Made by a program: the position numbers and the translations under genes. Positions 1 through 12,900 of a stretch of 64,000 bases of DNA are shown here, in pieces. Numbering within the stretch: position 1 is the stretch's first letter; every line of letters begins with the position of its first letter. The notes beneath the pieces were generated by a model. The model was not told the DNA's origin. It did no database searches and saw nothing but the letters and a program-made list of their open reading frames with translations. The DNA comes from Gaeumannomyces sp. JS-464. Lineage: Eukaryota > Ascomycota > Sordariomycetes > Magnaporthales > Magnaporthaceae. Location of the stretch: NCBI GenBank assembly GCA_002197995.1, contig NGZR01000003.1, positions 5,580,001 to 5,644,000 of the forward strand, in the 5' to 3' direction.

Positions 1-3000
1 AAATATCCTTTTAAAATACCCGACGATAACGGGAAAAAGCATTAACCTATTTAATGCCGACTAATTGTAAAAGTTTAATACCGCCCGAATGCCCGAGCTA
101 AGCGAATAAGCTGCCGTTATACGGCAAAGTTTTTAGCATATTAGGTTTAGCTTACGAAAGCGGTAATGGGATATATAATAGCCGTTTACCACTAATTAAG
201 CACTTACGAGCCGGTAATTTTTACGTTAAACGAGGAGAACGAAAAAAAGCTAATAAAGCCGCTCGATTTTCGATTGTAAGCATATACCGACGTGTTTTTT
301 AACACGAAAGCGAAAAAACTCCCGTTATTAAAAAAGCTAAGCATGCTATTAAATTAAAAAAAGGAGCTAAGCTTCTTATAAAAGCCTTATACCTAACTTC
401 GAAAAAATAAATAGCAGTATTAAAAAAGTACCTCGAGGAAAACCTCGCGCTAAAAAAAATTACCCTTTTAAAAGCAAACGCGGGCTTTCCAATGTTGTTC
501 GTACTTAAAAAAAACGGATTTTTACGCTTATATATCGATTACCGAGCTTTAAACCGAATTACGCGCAAAAACCGCTACTTATTGCCTTTTATATTTAATT
601 TAATAAATAAGCTAGCGGGAGTTAAATGGTTTTTAAGTTAAACTTACGAAACGCTTATTATTACATTTGCATTCGATTAAAAAATAGGTGGAAAATAGCA
701 TTTCGTACTAAATATAAGCTGTTTAAATATACCGTAATGCCATTCGAACTAATTAACGCCCCGTTTATTTTTTAAGCTTACATATACCGAGCATTGGTAA
801 GCTTTATCGATTACATTTGCGTGGTATACTTTAACGATATTATTATTTTTCCTAAATAAAAAAAAAGTACGAGCAATATATAAAGCAAATTTTAAATAGG
901 CTTCGATTATATAAGCTGTACGCGAAGTAATTTAAATACGAATTTTTTAAAAATTACGTTAAATTTTTAAAATTCCGCGTATTTCGGGAAGGTGTTTTTA
1001 TGGATTTTAAACGCATTAAAGCGATTTAAAAATAAATACCTTTAAAATTTTATAAAAATGTTTAAATGTTTTTAAAATTCGCGAACTTTTACCGCAAATT
1101 TATTTTTGGTTATTTCCGAATGGTCGTCCGATAACGGAGCTATTAAAAGGTAATTAAAATAGGAAAAAAAAGGAATGTTCGATTAGCCACCCGTAATAAC
1201 CCGAGCTTTTAAAAGGCTTAAAGCGGCGTTTGGAAACGCGACAATTTTTAAGCATTAAAACCTAACCAAAAAAATACGAAAAAAACGAACGCTTTTACTA
1301 AAGCCATTTTTAGCATTTTATTTTAACTAACGAATAGCGATACACTTTATAGCTTTTTATTCCCGCAAATTAACAAACGCAAAGCAAAAGTGGGCTATAA
1401 GAAATAAAAATTATTAGCCATTAAGTTTTTCGAATATTAGCGCTAGTATTTAAAAGCGCGTATTTAAAATGTTTACCGTTTTAACGGACCATTAAACGTT
1501 AAAAAAAGTAATTTAAACCCCGGTTAGGAACTTTTAAAGCAGGTTAGCGCGATAAATATACCGGTTATTTTAATTTAACTTTAATATCGAATATAAATCG
1601 GGCAAAACTAACCCGCGAATGGTTTATTCAAAAAGCTAAATTATATAAAAGGAAAGATTATATACGAAAACGTCGTTTTATTATTCGCGGCTAAATTAAA
1701 TTTACTGCCGCATTTGCTAAATAAATTAACCTAATAAATCGCTGCATTAATAATTAAAAAAAATTACTTAAATGTTATAAAACAATATATTTAAACTGTA
1801 AAAATAATTCCGATCCGGGGCCGCGACCCGTAAAAAAAGCAACGCGCTTATTTAAAAGGAGTAATTATAACGTCGACTTTTTAAATTATTTATCCCGGGT
1901 TAATGCTTTTATAAAAGGGAAAAACGAAAAGCAAATACCGTTAAAACCTCGCTTAAAACGGGCACGTTCGAAAGTCGCTAAAAGTAACCAATTTTTACGG
2001 TTTGGGTTGCAAATGGCTATATAAATCCTTATCGCAGCTTTTACTCGCGCAAAAAAACGAAAGTGGCAAATAAAGCTTAACTTAAAAGGTAACCTAAAAA
2101 GGTTAGCGATAACTTAACCCGGGTAAAAAAAAAACTGGCAAAAAAGCTTAAAGCTGGGAGCGTTATTTATAACCAATTACTTCCTCGCTTTGTTATTATC
2201 GAATTAATAAAAAACGAAACGGCCAAAACCGACGAATTAAGCCGAGCAATATACCAATTAGTTAAACGGTTATAAACGCAAAACTAAAAGGTTATCGCAT
2301 TACGTGCCTTGGTAAAAAACGGTGCCGGGATTTTAAAAAATAACCCGCCCGTAAAAGCGATGCCGCGCGAAGCCGTAATGCCGTTAAAAAAGGCGATGCT
2401 ACGTAAAAACGTAAAGCCGCGTGCAGCCGCGATGCCGTTAAAAAGCGATACCACGCGAAGCCGTAATGCCGTTAAAACAAACGATGCCGTGCAAAGTCGC
2501 AATACCGTGCAAAGTCGCGATGCCGCTAAAAAAAGCGATACCGCGTAAAGCCGCGATGCCGCGCAAAGCCGCGATGCCGCGCAAAGCCGCGATACCGCCG
2601 GAAGGAGCGATGCCGTGCCGAAACGCGATACCGCGTAAAAACGCGATGCCGCGCAAAAGCACGACGCCGTCGAAAAAAACGATGCCGTGCAAAAACGCGA
2701 TGCCGTACAAAGCTACGAAGCCGCCGAGGAAGGCGAAGCGGCGCATTAACGCTATGCCGCGTAAAGTCGCGATGCCGTGTAAAGCTACAATGCCGCCTAC
2801 AAAGGCGATAAGGCCAGGAAAGGCCGAAACCTTTATAAAAGATACATATAAACGAGGACGGAGATTTGTATTTCCGAAACGCTTGGTAATTCCCGCTTAA
2901 AAGGCATTTCGAGCTTAAATTATAGCATAATACCATAACGATCCCGAATAAAGCATTTCGGAATATATAAAACGGTAAAACTAATTAAACGCAAATTTTA

Positions 3001-4640
3001 TTAGGAAAACGTGGATAAAAATATCGCGAAATACGTTCGCTTTTGTTAAGTATGCCAAAAAGCGAAAATGTTAAAGCATAAACCTTATACGAATTCCAAT
3101 TATTTTTACTACCCAAATACCCTTTAAAAAATTAGTTTAAATTTTATTACGGTTATTAAAATGCTTAACGTTTATAAGTTAAACGTACGATATAATGTTT
3201 GTAATAGTAAACCGCTTTACTAAATACGCCAAATTTATCCCCGTGCGAAAAACAATTTCGGCCTTTTCTTTTGCCCAAATGCTATAGCAATATGTCGAAT
3301 GCTAATTCGGCACCCCCGAAGGCATCGTAAATAACCGAAACTCGCTATTTACCAGTTATTTTTAAATTAAATACAAAAAAGCGTTTTAATTCGCCCGTGG
3401 CTGTTTATTACGTTTTATCCTAAACCGACGGCTAAACGAGCGTATTTATTAAACGTTAACGTATTATTTGCGAACGTTTATTAACCGGGAAAGGTTCGAC
3501 TAGGTAGCGGTATTATATAAAGCCGAATTGCTTATAATAACGCGAAGCACGAAACTATTAAAGTTAGCCTTTTTAAAACTTTGTATAGTTTTAACCCACG
3601 CATATATAAAGTTATAGCAAACCTAAAAAAAACAAAGTTTAAAAAATGCTAAAAAGGTTGCATTATATTCGTTAGGTTAAAACCGATATACGGACAAATT
3701 ATGCTCGAGCAGTAAAAGCTTAACGCCGGTATTACAATTAAAAACGACAACTTTAAAAATATTAAAAAAGGCAAATCGTTAAACTATTTATTCGAAACTT
3801 TCGGTTTAAAATAAAAAAGCGCAAACTCGCACTTATATATATCCGTATGTTTATCGTAAAAAGGTAAGGAGCTTTGCTTATAAGGTTTAACTGCCGGCCA
3901 AATATAGTTAATTATATAACGTTTTTTCCGTCGTTTTGTTAAAGCCGTAGGACGATTTTAAGCTTCGGGTTTCCAACTCCGCTTTTTTAAATTTGGAAAA
4001 GGAAATCGAGGAATAAAAAGTAAAAAACGTGGTTAATATGCAAAAGTAAAACGAATCCGCTCGTTTTTAATAAAATGGGCAAAATGGCCGGTAAAGTATA
4101 ACATATAAAAACCAAAAAAACATTTAAATAACGCATAAAAGCTAATTAAAAGCTATTTAAAAAAAAGCGCAAAACGCATTCGCAAATGGGATAACTTATT
4201 AGGGCTAAAAAAAAGTGGAAAGTAAAAAAAAAAAGGAAAATAAAAGCTTAAAGCCGCCGAAAAATCCTTAGCTATTACTCGACGTTTAACGACCGCGTTT
4301 CGATAAAAAAATCCTTATTACCATTATTTCCCTTTTTAAATTCCGAGTTATTGGCAAATCGAATTACGATTTAGGTTTTAGCGATTTAATATAAAGTCGG
4401 GTCGCCGTTAATATCGACGAATAATATACGTCGTTAAATTTAATTTCCACTTTGTAATTTAAACCCTTTTTAAACTTTTCGTTCGAAAGGTCGAAAGCTT
4501 AACCTTCGTTAAAACCTCCCATTATAACTTCGAAAGCTGGAAAAAACGGATACCGTAAATAGCCGGGTTAAATACGATATCGTAAAAAGGTATAAAACGT
4601 AATCCCCAATTAACGCGAGTTATAACCGAAACCTAACCCC
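1..4640 (+). mobile_element. A0: RIP-damaged Ty3/gypsy retrotransposon pol region (cut by window edge)
   Basis: A degenerate pol polyprotein can be followed on the plus strand despite many stops. Reverse transcriptase lies at about 427-1010, with recognisable stretches such as KYLEENLALKK and LRLYIDYRALNRIT, followed by a damaged palm region. An RNase H-like part follows at about 1190-1560. The integrase zinc-binding region is near 2926-3075 and the catalytic core begins with VNRFTKYAKFIPV near 3200. The order RT-RH-IN is that of Metaviridae (Ty3/gypsy). The 5' end lies outside the window, and I found no LTR at the 3' side, so the right border (about 4640) is a guess. The frame is broken by TAA/TAG stops typical of RIP. 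It is a different family from the B elements: its RT and integrase read differently, and it has a low-complexity insert between RH and IN. Confidence 0.75.
2341..2810 (+). repeat. 18-bp minisatellite in the A0 RH-IN linker
   Basis: About 25 imperfect tandem copies of an 18-bp unit resembling gcgcaaagccgcgatgcc. Translated on the plus strand it gives a hexapeptide repeat near MPRKAA, with the clearest run of near-identical units at about 2520-2600. It sits between the RNase H and integrase zinc-finger regions of A0. The stretch is much more GC-rich than its surroundings, so it stands out from the RIP-degraded DNA. The repeat also leaves open frames on both strands that are otherwise meaningless. 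Confidence 0.8.
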
Positions 4641-5033
4641 GAAAAATAAACTGGCTTATTTAAGTTAACATTTCGTTAATTTCGGCAAACTCGCTATAAA
4701 AAGCGTGCCGAATGTGCACCCCCGGATACGCCGTAAACGCACGCCTTTTCGCGAGCAGCCGGTGGTACCGAACATTTATAAGTAGGTTTCGAAATGTCGG
4801 GAAATGGTACGAATTGTAATCGTTAAACTTTTAAAAAAAAATGGCGATATAAAAGCTTTACGAAAGTTAAAAAGGCGAATTTAATAAAAATTTAACCATT
4901 ATCGGTAATAAAATAAAAAAAACCACAACGAGCTAAAAATAAATCGTAACGGAAAAATTATAAAAGTTTTTTTAAAAACAAATTAAAAAAGGCGAAACCG
5001 CGTAATAGGCTTACCGAAAAATTTAGTAAACTA
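4641..5033. other. Unassigned stretch after A0
   Basis: No gene is visible. A short GC-rich patch at about 4690-4760 contrasts with the AT-rich flanks and may be a remnant of the A0 C-terminal coding region. I see no LTR boundary (TG...CA with a duplicated target) here. Confidence 0.4.
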
Positions 5034-5799
5034 CTATACATTTATTAGCATGCTTTTAACAGCCCAAATCGATGTTAAAAAGGAAACCCCAAAGTAAAAA
5101 ACGATAAGCTTAACCCCGGTAAATGTACCGAAAATAACGGCTTGCCTTAATAATGCCGGTAATATATACCAGGTCGTGCTTAAAATGCGTCCCACCCGAA
5201 AAAGGTCGGCTATATAGCAGTTGCTATAAAAAAAGCGGCGTCGAACATTATTAAAAGCCACCGTACCGGTAATAAAAGCAATTTAAACTCGCTAGCGGTC
5301 CTTTTTTGCAAAAAAAACGTAAAGCGAAACGATACTTTTTATTAGCGAAATCGTTAAGCTCGTTAAACCGACGAGTAACGCTAACAAAATATGTTAGCAA
5401 TAAAAGTATTCCGAAAGTCCAAATTAAAGCTAAACTAGGAAGCGGAATGGCAAAAAAAAAGCGAATTCCCTTAAAAATGCCATGGTCGGCAAGGTAATGG
5501 AAGCTTTCCTTCGTAAAGTTAGCTACGATCGCCCGCTTCGCATTGTTAAAAGCGAAAAGGCGACGGCGAAATGCCTTGTTAGCGGTAACGTCGTAAAACA
5601 TAATTTTGCAACAAAATCGGTTAGCGCACGCTCGAAACGAGCGAGCCGAAAGGGAGGACGAAAACGTATAACCGCGACCGCAATTGGAAAAGGAAGCGTG
5701 ATCGAGCGTAATCGAAACCGCGACCGTAGCTGGAAAAAGCCTAAATCCGGGTTAAGCAAAAAGCGCAAAAAGATTGTGGGAAAAAAAAGGAAGCGCTAA
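5034..5799. other. Overlapping low-complexity ORFs, probably not genes
   Basis: Short open frames overlap on both strands. The longest are a plus-strand Lys/Arg-rich frame at 5482-5799 (105 codons) and a minus-strand frame at 5251-5601. The Lys/Arg richness comes from a purine-rich strand (runs of aaaa and cga). I recognise no domain, intron or conserved motif. The best explanation is chance open frames in a skewed relic, possibly the far end of A0. A basic protein gene cannot be excluded from sequence alone. Confidence 0.25.
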
Positions 5800-6600
5800 C
5801 TCTAAAAAGCAAACGCAGGCTTTTATGCGCCAAAAGCGCGAGCCTTGTAGGCAAATAAGCAATGCGAAGGCAAAGGGAATAAAGCAACAACTAGCAGCGT
5901 TTAATCGTCGCTATTAATTGTGTTATTAAAAGGAAGGAAAATAACGCCGGCCGGCCGGAAAAAAAACAAAAAGGTTTACCGGCAGGACCGCTTTTGCCTT
6001 AACCATCGCCGGCTTTACACGGCTAACGCTACCGAAAACGTTACCAAAATCCCATAAGCTTTACTGGCACCCTGTTAAAAAAAGCTATTCGCATTTCTAT
6101 ATTACCAAAAAACCATTTACCTTAAATAGTAAAAGCATTAACAAATTTGGTTTGCCCGCTAATTTGCTATAAACCGATTAAACTTCGACGCGACCATTTC
6201 GCCAATAGGCACTGCCGAAAAGTTAATGCTTTAAAAAGGGACAGTGTAAGGAGGCTCGCCGCGATAATGGCGGGCCACCGCCATAATAAAAAGCCTTAGC
6301 CTTATTTACGGGCCCGAATTACGTAAAGGCTTAAAGCACCCAGGCACGTAATAGGGGGCCTAAGGGGGGCTACGTTATTTAGGCAGCTTGTAAAAGGCAA
6401 TTCCCAAATTGCCGGAATAAGCTAAAGTTATCGTATTTACCTTATAGCAATATAGGCTTTTAACCTTTAATTACCGTTTACGGTTATCGTAATTACCTCG
6501 TATAAGCTTTCGGCTTACCCCGTGATATAATACGTATAAACGCATCGCTTAAGCTTTAAAAATAATCGATATAAATAATAAGCTAAATAAAAAAACGCTA
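5800..6600. other. Unassigned region, no gene seen
   Basis: Mixed composition, with a GC-rich patch at about 5940-6380 that includes a ccggccggccgg-like run and a purine/pyrimidine patch near 6340-6370. It lies just upstream of A1, so it could hold the 5' LTR or leader of A1. I could not find a matching copy after A1, so an LTR call is not supported. Confidence 0.35.
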
Positions 6601-9286
6601 ATTTTTTATATCGCACGTTACGTTACGAACAAATCGGGGGATTTATTTATAACAAGTATAAACGTAGTAAAACTAGTTTAAAGAAAAGCGAAAGCCAAAA
6701 AGCACGTAAATTTAAAGCATTTTAAGTTTCCTAAAAAGTGTTTCGCTAGTGGCGTAAAACCGAGGCGTGCTTAAATTATAGCAGTTAAAAACACGAAAAA
6801 CGGGCTTATCGCTATTAAAGCGCGATTCGCTTTAAGCTTACCACGGTATTAAAAGCAACGACGGCGGGTATTAATACGAAAAACGAGCAGCTTTTAATAC
6901 GAGCTTTAGTTAAAAAAAAAGCGCCGTAATAACGGAATGAATTAATAACCGGAAAATTACATATTAAAAAATGGAAAAACGAATTAAAAAAAATTAAACG
7001 CAATATAAAAGCTTTTATTTTTTAATATTAGTATTGCTCGATTTCGCTAAGTTCGTAAACGTATAAATGGATTCCGATTGCGAATATTATACGGCGATAA
7101 ACGAGAATTTCGCGGTAAAAATCAAGGTTAAACGTTTATAGTTTTAAATATCGCGCTAGCTCGGTATAGTTTTAAAACGCATACCGTTAGCAATTAGCCA
7201 AATTGCTAAATGCAAAATGAATTTAAACGGTTAAATATCTTTTATTTTATTTTATATTATTTCGGGAATATTTAAAAATGTTATTTTAAAATTATTATAA
7301 ATAAAGCATAACCGCGTAAAATTAAACGCGGCGGGGAGCTTTTTTCCAAATGAAAGTAATATAAAGTATAATGGTTTAAAAATTACACGTTTAATTAAAA
7401 AGCGGTAAATAACTAGTATTAGTAATTAATAGCGTTTCGCGGTAATATGCTAAAAATAACGTTAAAACTTAGCCCAAAGCTACGAATTTACCGCTACGTT
7501 ATTAAAGGAAATAATATAAATTTTATAAACGATAATAATAATTACGGAATAAAAACCAGCTACGTTTAAATTACTTCCGAAATTGCGGAATTTCGCGGAT
7601 TTTTTCGACAAAAGCAATTGGTTTTTACTTCCTTATTAAAAATTTTTTAAACCATTACATTTGGTTAAAAACAAATAATAACGGAAATAAACCGGAATTA
7701 TTTTAAAACCGATTTTATAGCATACTTTTAAAACCAACCTTTAAAATTACGCCGATAAATTATAAAATTTAATGGATAAAAGGTGGATCCGAGTTAATTC
7801 CTCGCCGGCGGTAGCGCTAATATTAATAGTAAAAAAACCGACGGTAATTGGCGTTTATACGTGGATTATAAAGCATTTAACGCGATTACGCTGTAAAATC
7901 GGTACTTATTTCTATTAGTAAAAAAAACGCTCCGTTTTTTAACCAAAAGCGAAATGGTTTATTAAAGTTAACGTTTAAACCGCATTTTACAAAATTCGAA
8001 TAATAAAAGGAAATAAACATTTAATAGCTTTTCGTATACGGTTCGGTTTATTCGAATGGTTAATATGCTTATTAAGGTTAACAAACGCTTCGGTTACTTT
8101 TTAACGCTATATTAACGGCGTATTAAAAGATATTTTAAACGATTATATATCGGCATATTTGGATAACGTGTTAATTTTTTCTTCGGATTGCGAAAAAAAC
8201 CATATAAGCAAAATTTAAAAATGTTTAAAAATTGCGAAAATCCGGGTTAAATTTAATTTGGAAAAAAGCGAATTTGTGGTATAAAAAATTAAATACTTCG
8301 GTTTTATTATAAAGTAAATAAAAAAATTTAAACGAATTCGGAAAAGGTTCGCGCTATTTAAAAAATAAAAAGCGTTTAAAAAATTTAAAGGTTTTTAAAG
8401 CTTTTTAAAATTTATTAACTTTTACCGAAATTTTATTAATAAATATTTCAATTTAATTATACCATTGGTAGCGCTAATAAAAAGGAATCCCGTTAATTGG
8501 ATTAAATAAATCGATGGCAGCATTTGAAAAGCTTAAATTAGCTTTTATGCAAGCTCCGGTATTAACGCAATAAAACCCCGATTTAGATATAAAAGTTAAA
8601 GCAAACTGCTTAAACGCGGCATTTGGGAGTTACTTTTTTTAATTAGGCAAAAATGGAATTTAGCGCTTAATTGCGTTCCATTTAACCAAATTAAAAAATA
8701 GCTAACGGAATTATACCATTTATAATAAAAAATTGCTAACTGTAATCGTTTATATTAAAATATAAGAATTAAAATTTCGCAACGTGCGAAAGCTATTCCT
8801 AATTTAAATAAACTATAAAGCTTTAAAATACTTTTCCAAATTACGGGAAATTTCCAAACGATAAATGCGTTAAGTAAAAACCTTATCCAAATTTAATTAC
8901 AATTTGTAATATAAGCTAAAAAAGCATGCCATTTTTCCAAACGCTTTATCGCGAAAAAAGTAAAACGAATTAATAAAACCCCGCAAAACGATAATGCTTT
9001 ACTTAACTTACCCCGGGATAACTTTAACCCCGATACGAACTTTAAAAAATATAACGTCGAAAGCGATAAACGTCCGTTTTAAGTCCGGTATTTTATTAAA
9101 AGGTATATACTTTTTCCGCGAAATAAATATCGCGAAACTTTAGGAAAAAGCGTTACGTTAAAACCATAGCTATTTAGCGAAACTTAACGCGATAATAGCA
9201 AACGCACGGAAATTCCCACCCGCCGCTAATATAAAAGCACAAATTATAAATTGCTTTATTAATGCGTAAAAAGCTTTGCAATATAA
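6600..9286 (+). mobile_element. A1: Ty3/gypsy retrotransposon, left part (interrupted by B1)
   Basis: A degenerate polyprotein on the plus strand. A protease-like stretch lies near 7030-7110. RT is at about 7790-8330 (WRLYVDYKAFNAIT is readable). RNase H at about 8510-8960 is the best preserved part, with FEKLKLAFMQAPVLTQ, then YNKKLLTVIVY and an ending near NALSRKK. The reading runs into the B1 insertion at 9287 and resumes after 24137, where the integrase follows in the expected order. The left limit is approximate; a gag region was not identified. Stops are mostly TAA/TAG, as expected from RIP of CAA/CAG. This is a separate family from A0 and B. Confidence 0.75.
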
Positions 9287-9458
9287 TGTTACAATTAAAG
9301 GTTTGCTTTTAAAGTAAAGCACTTCGAAGGTAAAAAGGACAGTATTTTTAATTTAGTTAATAAAAAAACACGTAACTTAAAAAGACAATTTAATTGTTTG
9401 CCTTAAGAAATGCTTAGGAGCTAACTTAAGTTAACTAATGCCAAAGCCTTAATTAAAG
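9287..9458 (-). repeat. B1 3' LTR, first piece (split by B2)
   Basis: Reverse complement of the terminal 172 bp of the B-family LTR (starts tgttacaatt). Joined to 16924-17160 it makes 409 bp, exactly the length of the other B1 LTR. It is preceded by TATAA (9282-9286), the B1 target duplication. TAAAG at 9454-9458 is duplicated after B2. Confidence 0.92.
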
Positions 9459-9906
9459 TGTTACGACCAGCATGCAAACCCCCGGGACAGCAAGGTAAAA
9501 GGGGGCCCCGAAGTGGTACCTCCGCCCCGCCCCGGTTACGTGGAATTACGTAAACCAAAAAGGATTTGTAGATTTGTAACAAAGTAACAAATCCAAAAAA
9601 AGATTTATGGATTTGTAACAAAGCAATAAATCCAAAAAGGATTTGTGGATTTGTGGCAAAACCACAAATCCAGCCTAATATAAGGTAAAAAGCAGCGTAT
9701 ATATAAAAGATGAATTTCCTATTGTTTTAAATAGTTTTAATTAAAGCTTTAGCATTAGTTAACTTAAATTAGCTCCTAAGCATCTTTTAAGGCAAACAAT
9801 TAAATTGTCCTTTTAAATTACGTGTTCCTTAGTTAATTAAATTAAAAATATTGTTCTTTTTACCCTCGAAATGCCTTACTTTAAAAGCAAACCCCTAATT
9901 GTAACA
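9459..9906 (+). repeat. B2 5' LTR (448 bp)
   Basis: Begins TGTTACGACC and ends GTAACA, with 6-bp terminal inverted repeats. It holds three tandem hairpin units of about 39 bp at 9562-9671, a TATA-like tatataaa near 9698 and paired TTACGT motifs near 9535-9553. No TGG-type primer-binding site follows it, so tRNA priming in the classical form is not evident. Confidence 0.93.
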
Positions 9907-9929
9907 TTTTAACTGATTTTATTTAATAC

Positions 9930-12900
9930 TTCGTTAAAAGAAAAATAGTGCAGCTATAACGAGCAATAGCAAAAAACCGGAGGAAAAAAAAACTACGGTT
10001 TTTACCTTTAACGGTATTAAGTACGACCTCGACGAAACCGTTAACACGGCCAGCCTTTTTAAACTTATAACGGTTAAAATCGTTAAAAGCTAAAACAAGG
10101 TAAAGCAACTTATTTCGAAATTAGCGTTTTTTTAAAGCACTTATCGCAATTAAAGCGTATAAGTTCCCGTTCCCGGATTTTTACGAAAAGGAAAACGGCA
10201 AGCTTAAAACGTTTTTTACCGAATGTAAAAGCTATTTTAAGTTTTACGAACAGCAGTTTGTAAACGAGAATAAAAAGTTATTTACGCTGCTATTAAGTTA
10301 AACGGTAAAGTGAAAAAGTGGTTTTAGCCGACCTAAAGCGATTACCTTAAAAAATACGAAAGTAACTAGGAAGCTATTAAGCTTATTTTCGCTAATTTCG
10401 AAACTTTTGGAAAAAAGGTCGAAAAAATGTTTAAAATAGTTAACGAAACCCGAATCGCCGAAAGAGATTTGCTAGCTTTTAAATAGCAAAAGTTTGCGGT
10501 TAAATACGCAGCGGATTTTTAACGAATTAGCATTAAGCTTAATTAAAACGACGTTATGTTAATGTTGTATTTTTATAACGGATTACGCGAAAATGTAAAA
10601 GATAAACTCGTAAAGCAAAATCGCCCCGAGTTTTTTACGAATTACGTTTAAAACGCGGTTCGTATTAACGATAAATTATATAAACGATAATAGGAAAAAA
10701 AAAGCTATAAATAAAAGGAAGTAGTGTAAAACAAAGCTAATTAAAAAAAGGTTAAATAATAGCCGATTATAATATACGGCTCGCATTTAAGCTTTATAAA
10801 CCTTAGCGTAAAAGCTGCGTATTAGCAAAAGCAATATAAAAAATTAAAGCAAAACTCGAAAGATAAAAAGTGCTTTAAATCGGCTAAACGGGTTATATTA
10901 AGGTTAATTGCTTTTAAAAAAACGATAACCGATAAGTAGTTAACTTTTAACGAATATAAAAAAGCTCGACGCAAAAAAAACTATGCCCCAGGCTAATATT
11001 TAGCTGGACGAACTGTTATAACAAGCTATATGCTATATATTAATTCGATAAAAAGGCTACCGGATAGTACTTTCAGAAATTTTAAAACGTTTGTATGTTT
11101 AAAATTATAAAAATCGAATACGATAACAAAAAGGAGCAGCGCGTCGTTTTTAGGTTTACGGATTTAAAAGGAAAAAACAACGCTGTTTTTTATAAAGCTT
11201 AAAAAAAGCAGCTTTAGCAAATGGTTTAAAAAAAAAGAAAACTTAAAAAAAGCTTTTAAACCAAACACACCTTTTTCGAAAATCGGAAAATTTTAATACT
11301 AATATCGAAATAAACCAAAACGGTTAAACCTTTAAAATAACTAAGTTTTAAAAACGAGCAAAAAGTTTAAACGGCACGACTTTTATATTTATAATTCGCG
11401 AAAGTTAAGCAAATTGGGAAAACTAACGCGCTTTTACACCTTTCGACGTTTCGGAATGTTTTTAAAACGTTAAAGTTTCAAAATACCTAAATAGCCCGTT
11501 ATATTACGCTATTTTAACGGACGGAAATAATAGCTAACTTTTATTATAATTTAACGACTAATAGGAAATTTAATACGCTAGTTATCGGTTCGACGATATA
11601 AATAAGCCAAATAAAGCTACGTTAAAACCCGAGGATTACTTTAGCGTTAATATAAAGCATTTTAAACATTTGTACCTTTTTTAAGCAAAATGCATTTACG
11701 AAAAATGCAAAATCCATTTACGACTTAAGTTTAACTACGATTTCTTTTTACGAAAGTTAAAAAGCGAGCTTAAAATTAAACCCCGTTTAGTATTTTAATT
11801 GCCACGGTAAAAACCAGCCCGGATCGGCAGGTTTACCGCAGTTTTTAAACCTAATAAACGGCATTTAATGCTATGTGTTACTAAAATACTCGATTAAGGA
11901 AAGTGCGAAATTGTAAAATGCAAAAAGCATATGGCATAAAAGCGGAAGCTTAGCAATAGGGAATCGCGCGAACGTACGTACCGTTCGACTCGAACTAAAA
12001 GACGAACGTACGGTGCTCGTTCCTTTTATTAAAAAATTAAAAAAACCACCCGAACGGAAAACACGAAATGGAAAAAAAGGAAAACCGATAAAAACTTTCG
12101 CGATAGCAAAATCGAATTAGTTATACGACCTATTAACGTTTCGGATAAAATATTAAAAAAAAGGTTAAAATGATAATCGATTACGGAATATAAAGCGATT
12201 ATATATCGTTATAAGCGGTTAAACGGTATGGAATTTTAACAAAACGGAAATATTAACCGTATTAATTAAAAACGGTTAAAAAAATACCCGTCGTTTATAA
12301 TAAGGAATAAATCGACCAAAAAATATAACTAATAATATTACGTATTCGAAATGGGGAAAACGTTATTATTATATTAAACGAGCTGGATATAAAAAAGGAA
12401 ACGATATTTTCGGAATTTTTTAGTTTAAAAAAAATAATTTACGAATAAATTGGGCTACCGGCTAGGTTTAATAGGAAAAGTTACGAATAATTAAAACGGT
12501 TTACCAATTACGAATTTTAAACCGTAAATATAAAAAGCAACGAAAAAAGGTTATAACGGTAATAAAATTTAGCAGTTTATTTTTATATTTAGCATTAACG
12601 AATATACGATTATTTAAAATGGAAAGCGATTAAAATAACTAAATTAATATCGAAAAACGGCTCGCGCATGTTTTAAAAAAATATTACAAATACGAAAAGC
12701 TATTTAGGAAAACCTTAAAAACGGTGCTTTTTAAATACGAACCGTTTAATTTTAAAATTAAGCTTAAATTAAAAACGTAACTTAAATATTAAAAATTATA
12801 CCAATTTAGCCTTTAGTAATAAAAAGTGCTAAAAAAACAGTTAAAAAAAAACCTAAAAAGAGATATATTAGGCTTTTCGATTTTCTAATAAAATACGAGA

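Noticed and set aside
2526..2936. Arg/His-rich minus-strand frame over the minisatellite
   Set aside because: Tandem repeats with an 18-bp period open several frames at once; only the A0 polyprotein context is meaningful.
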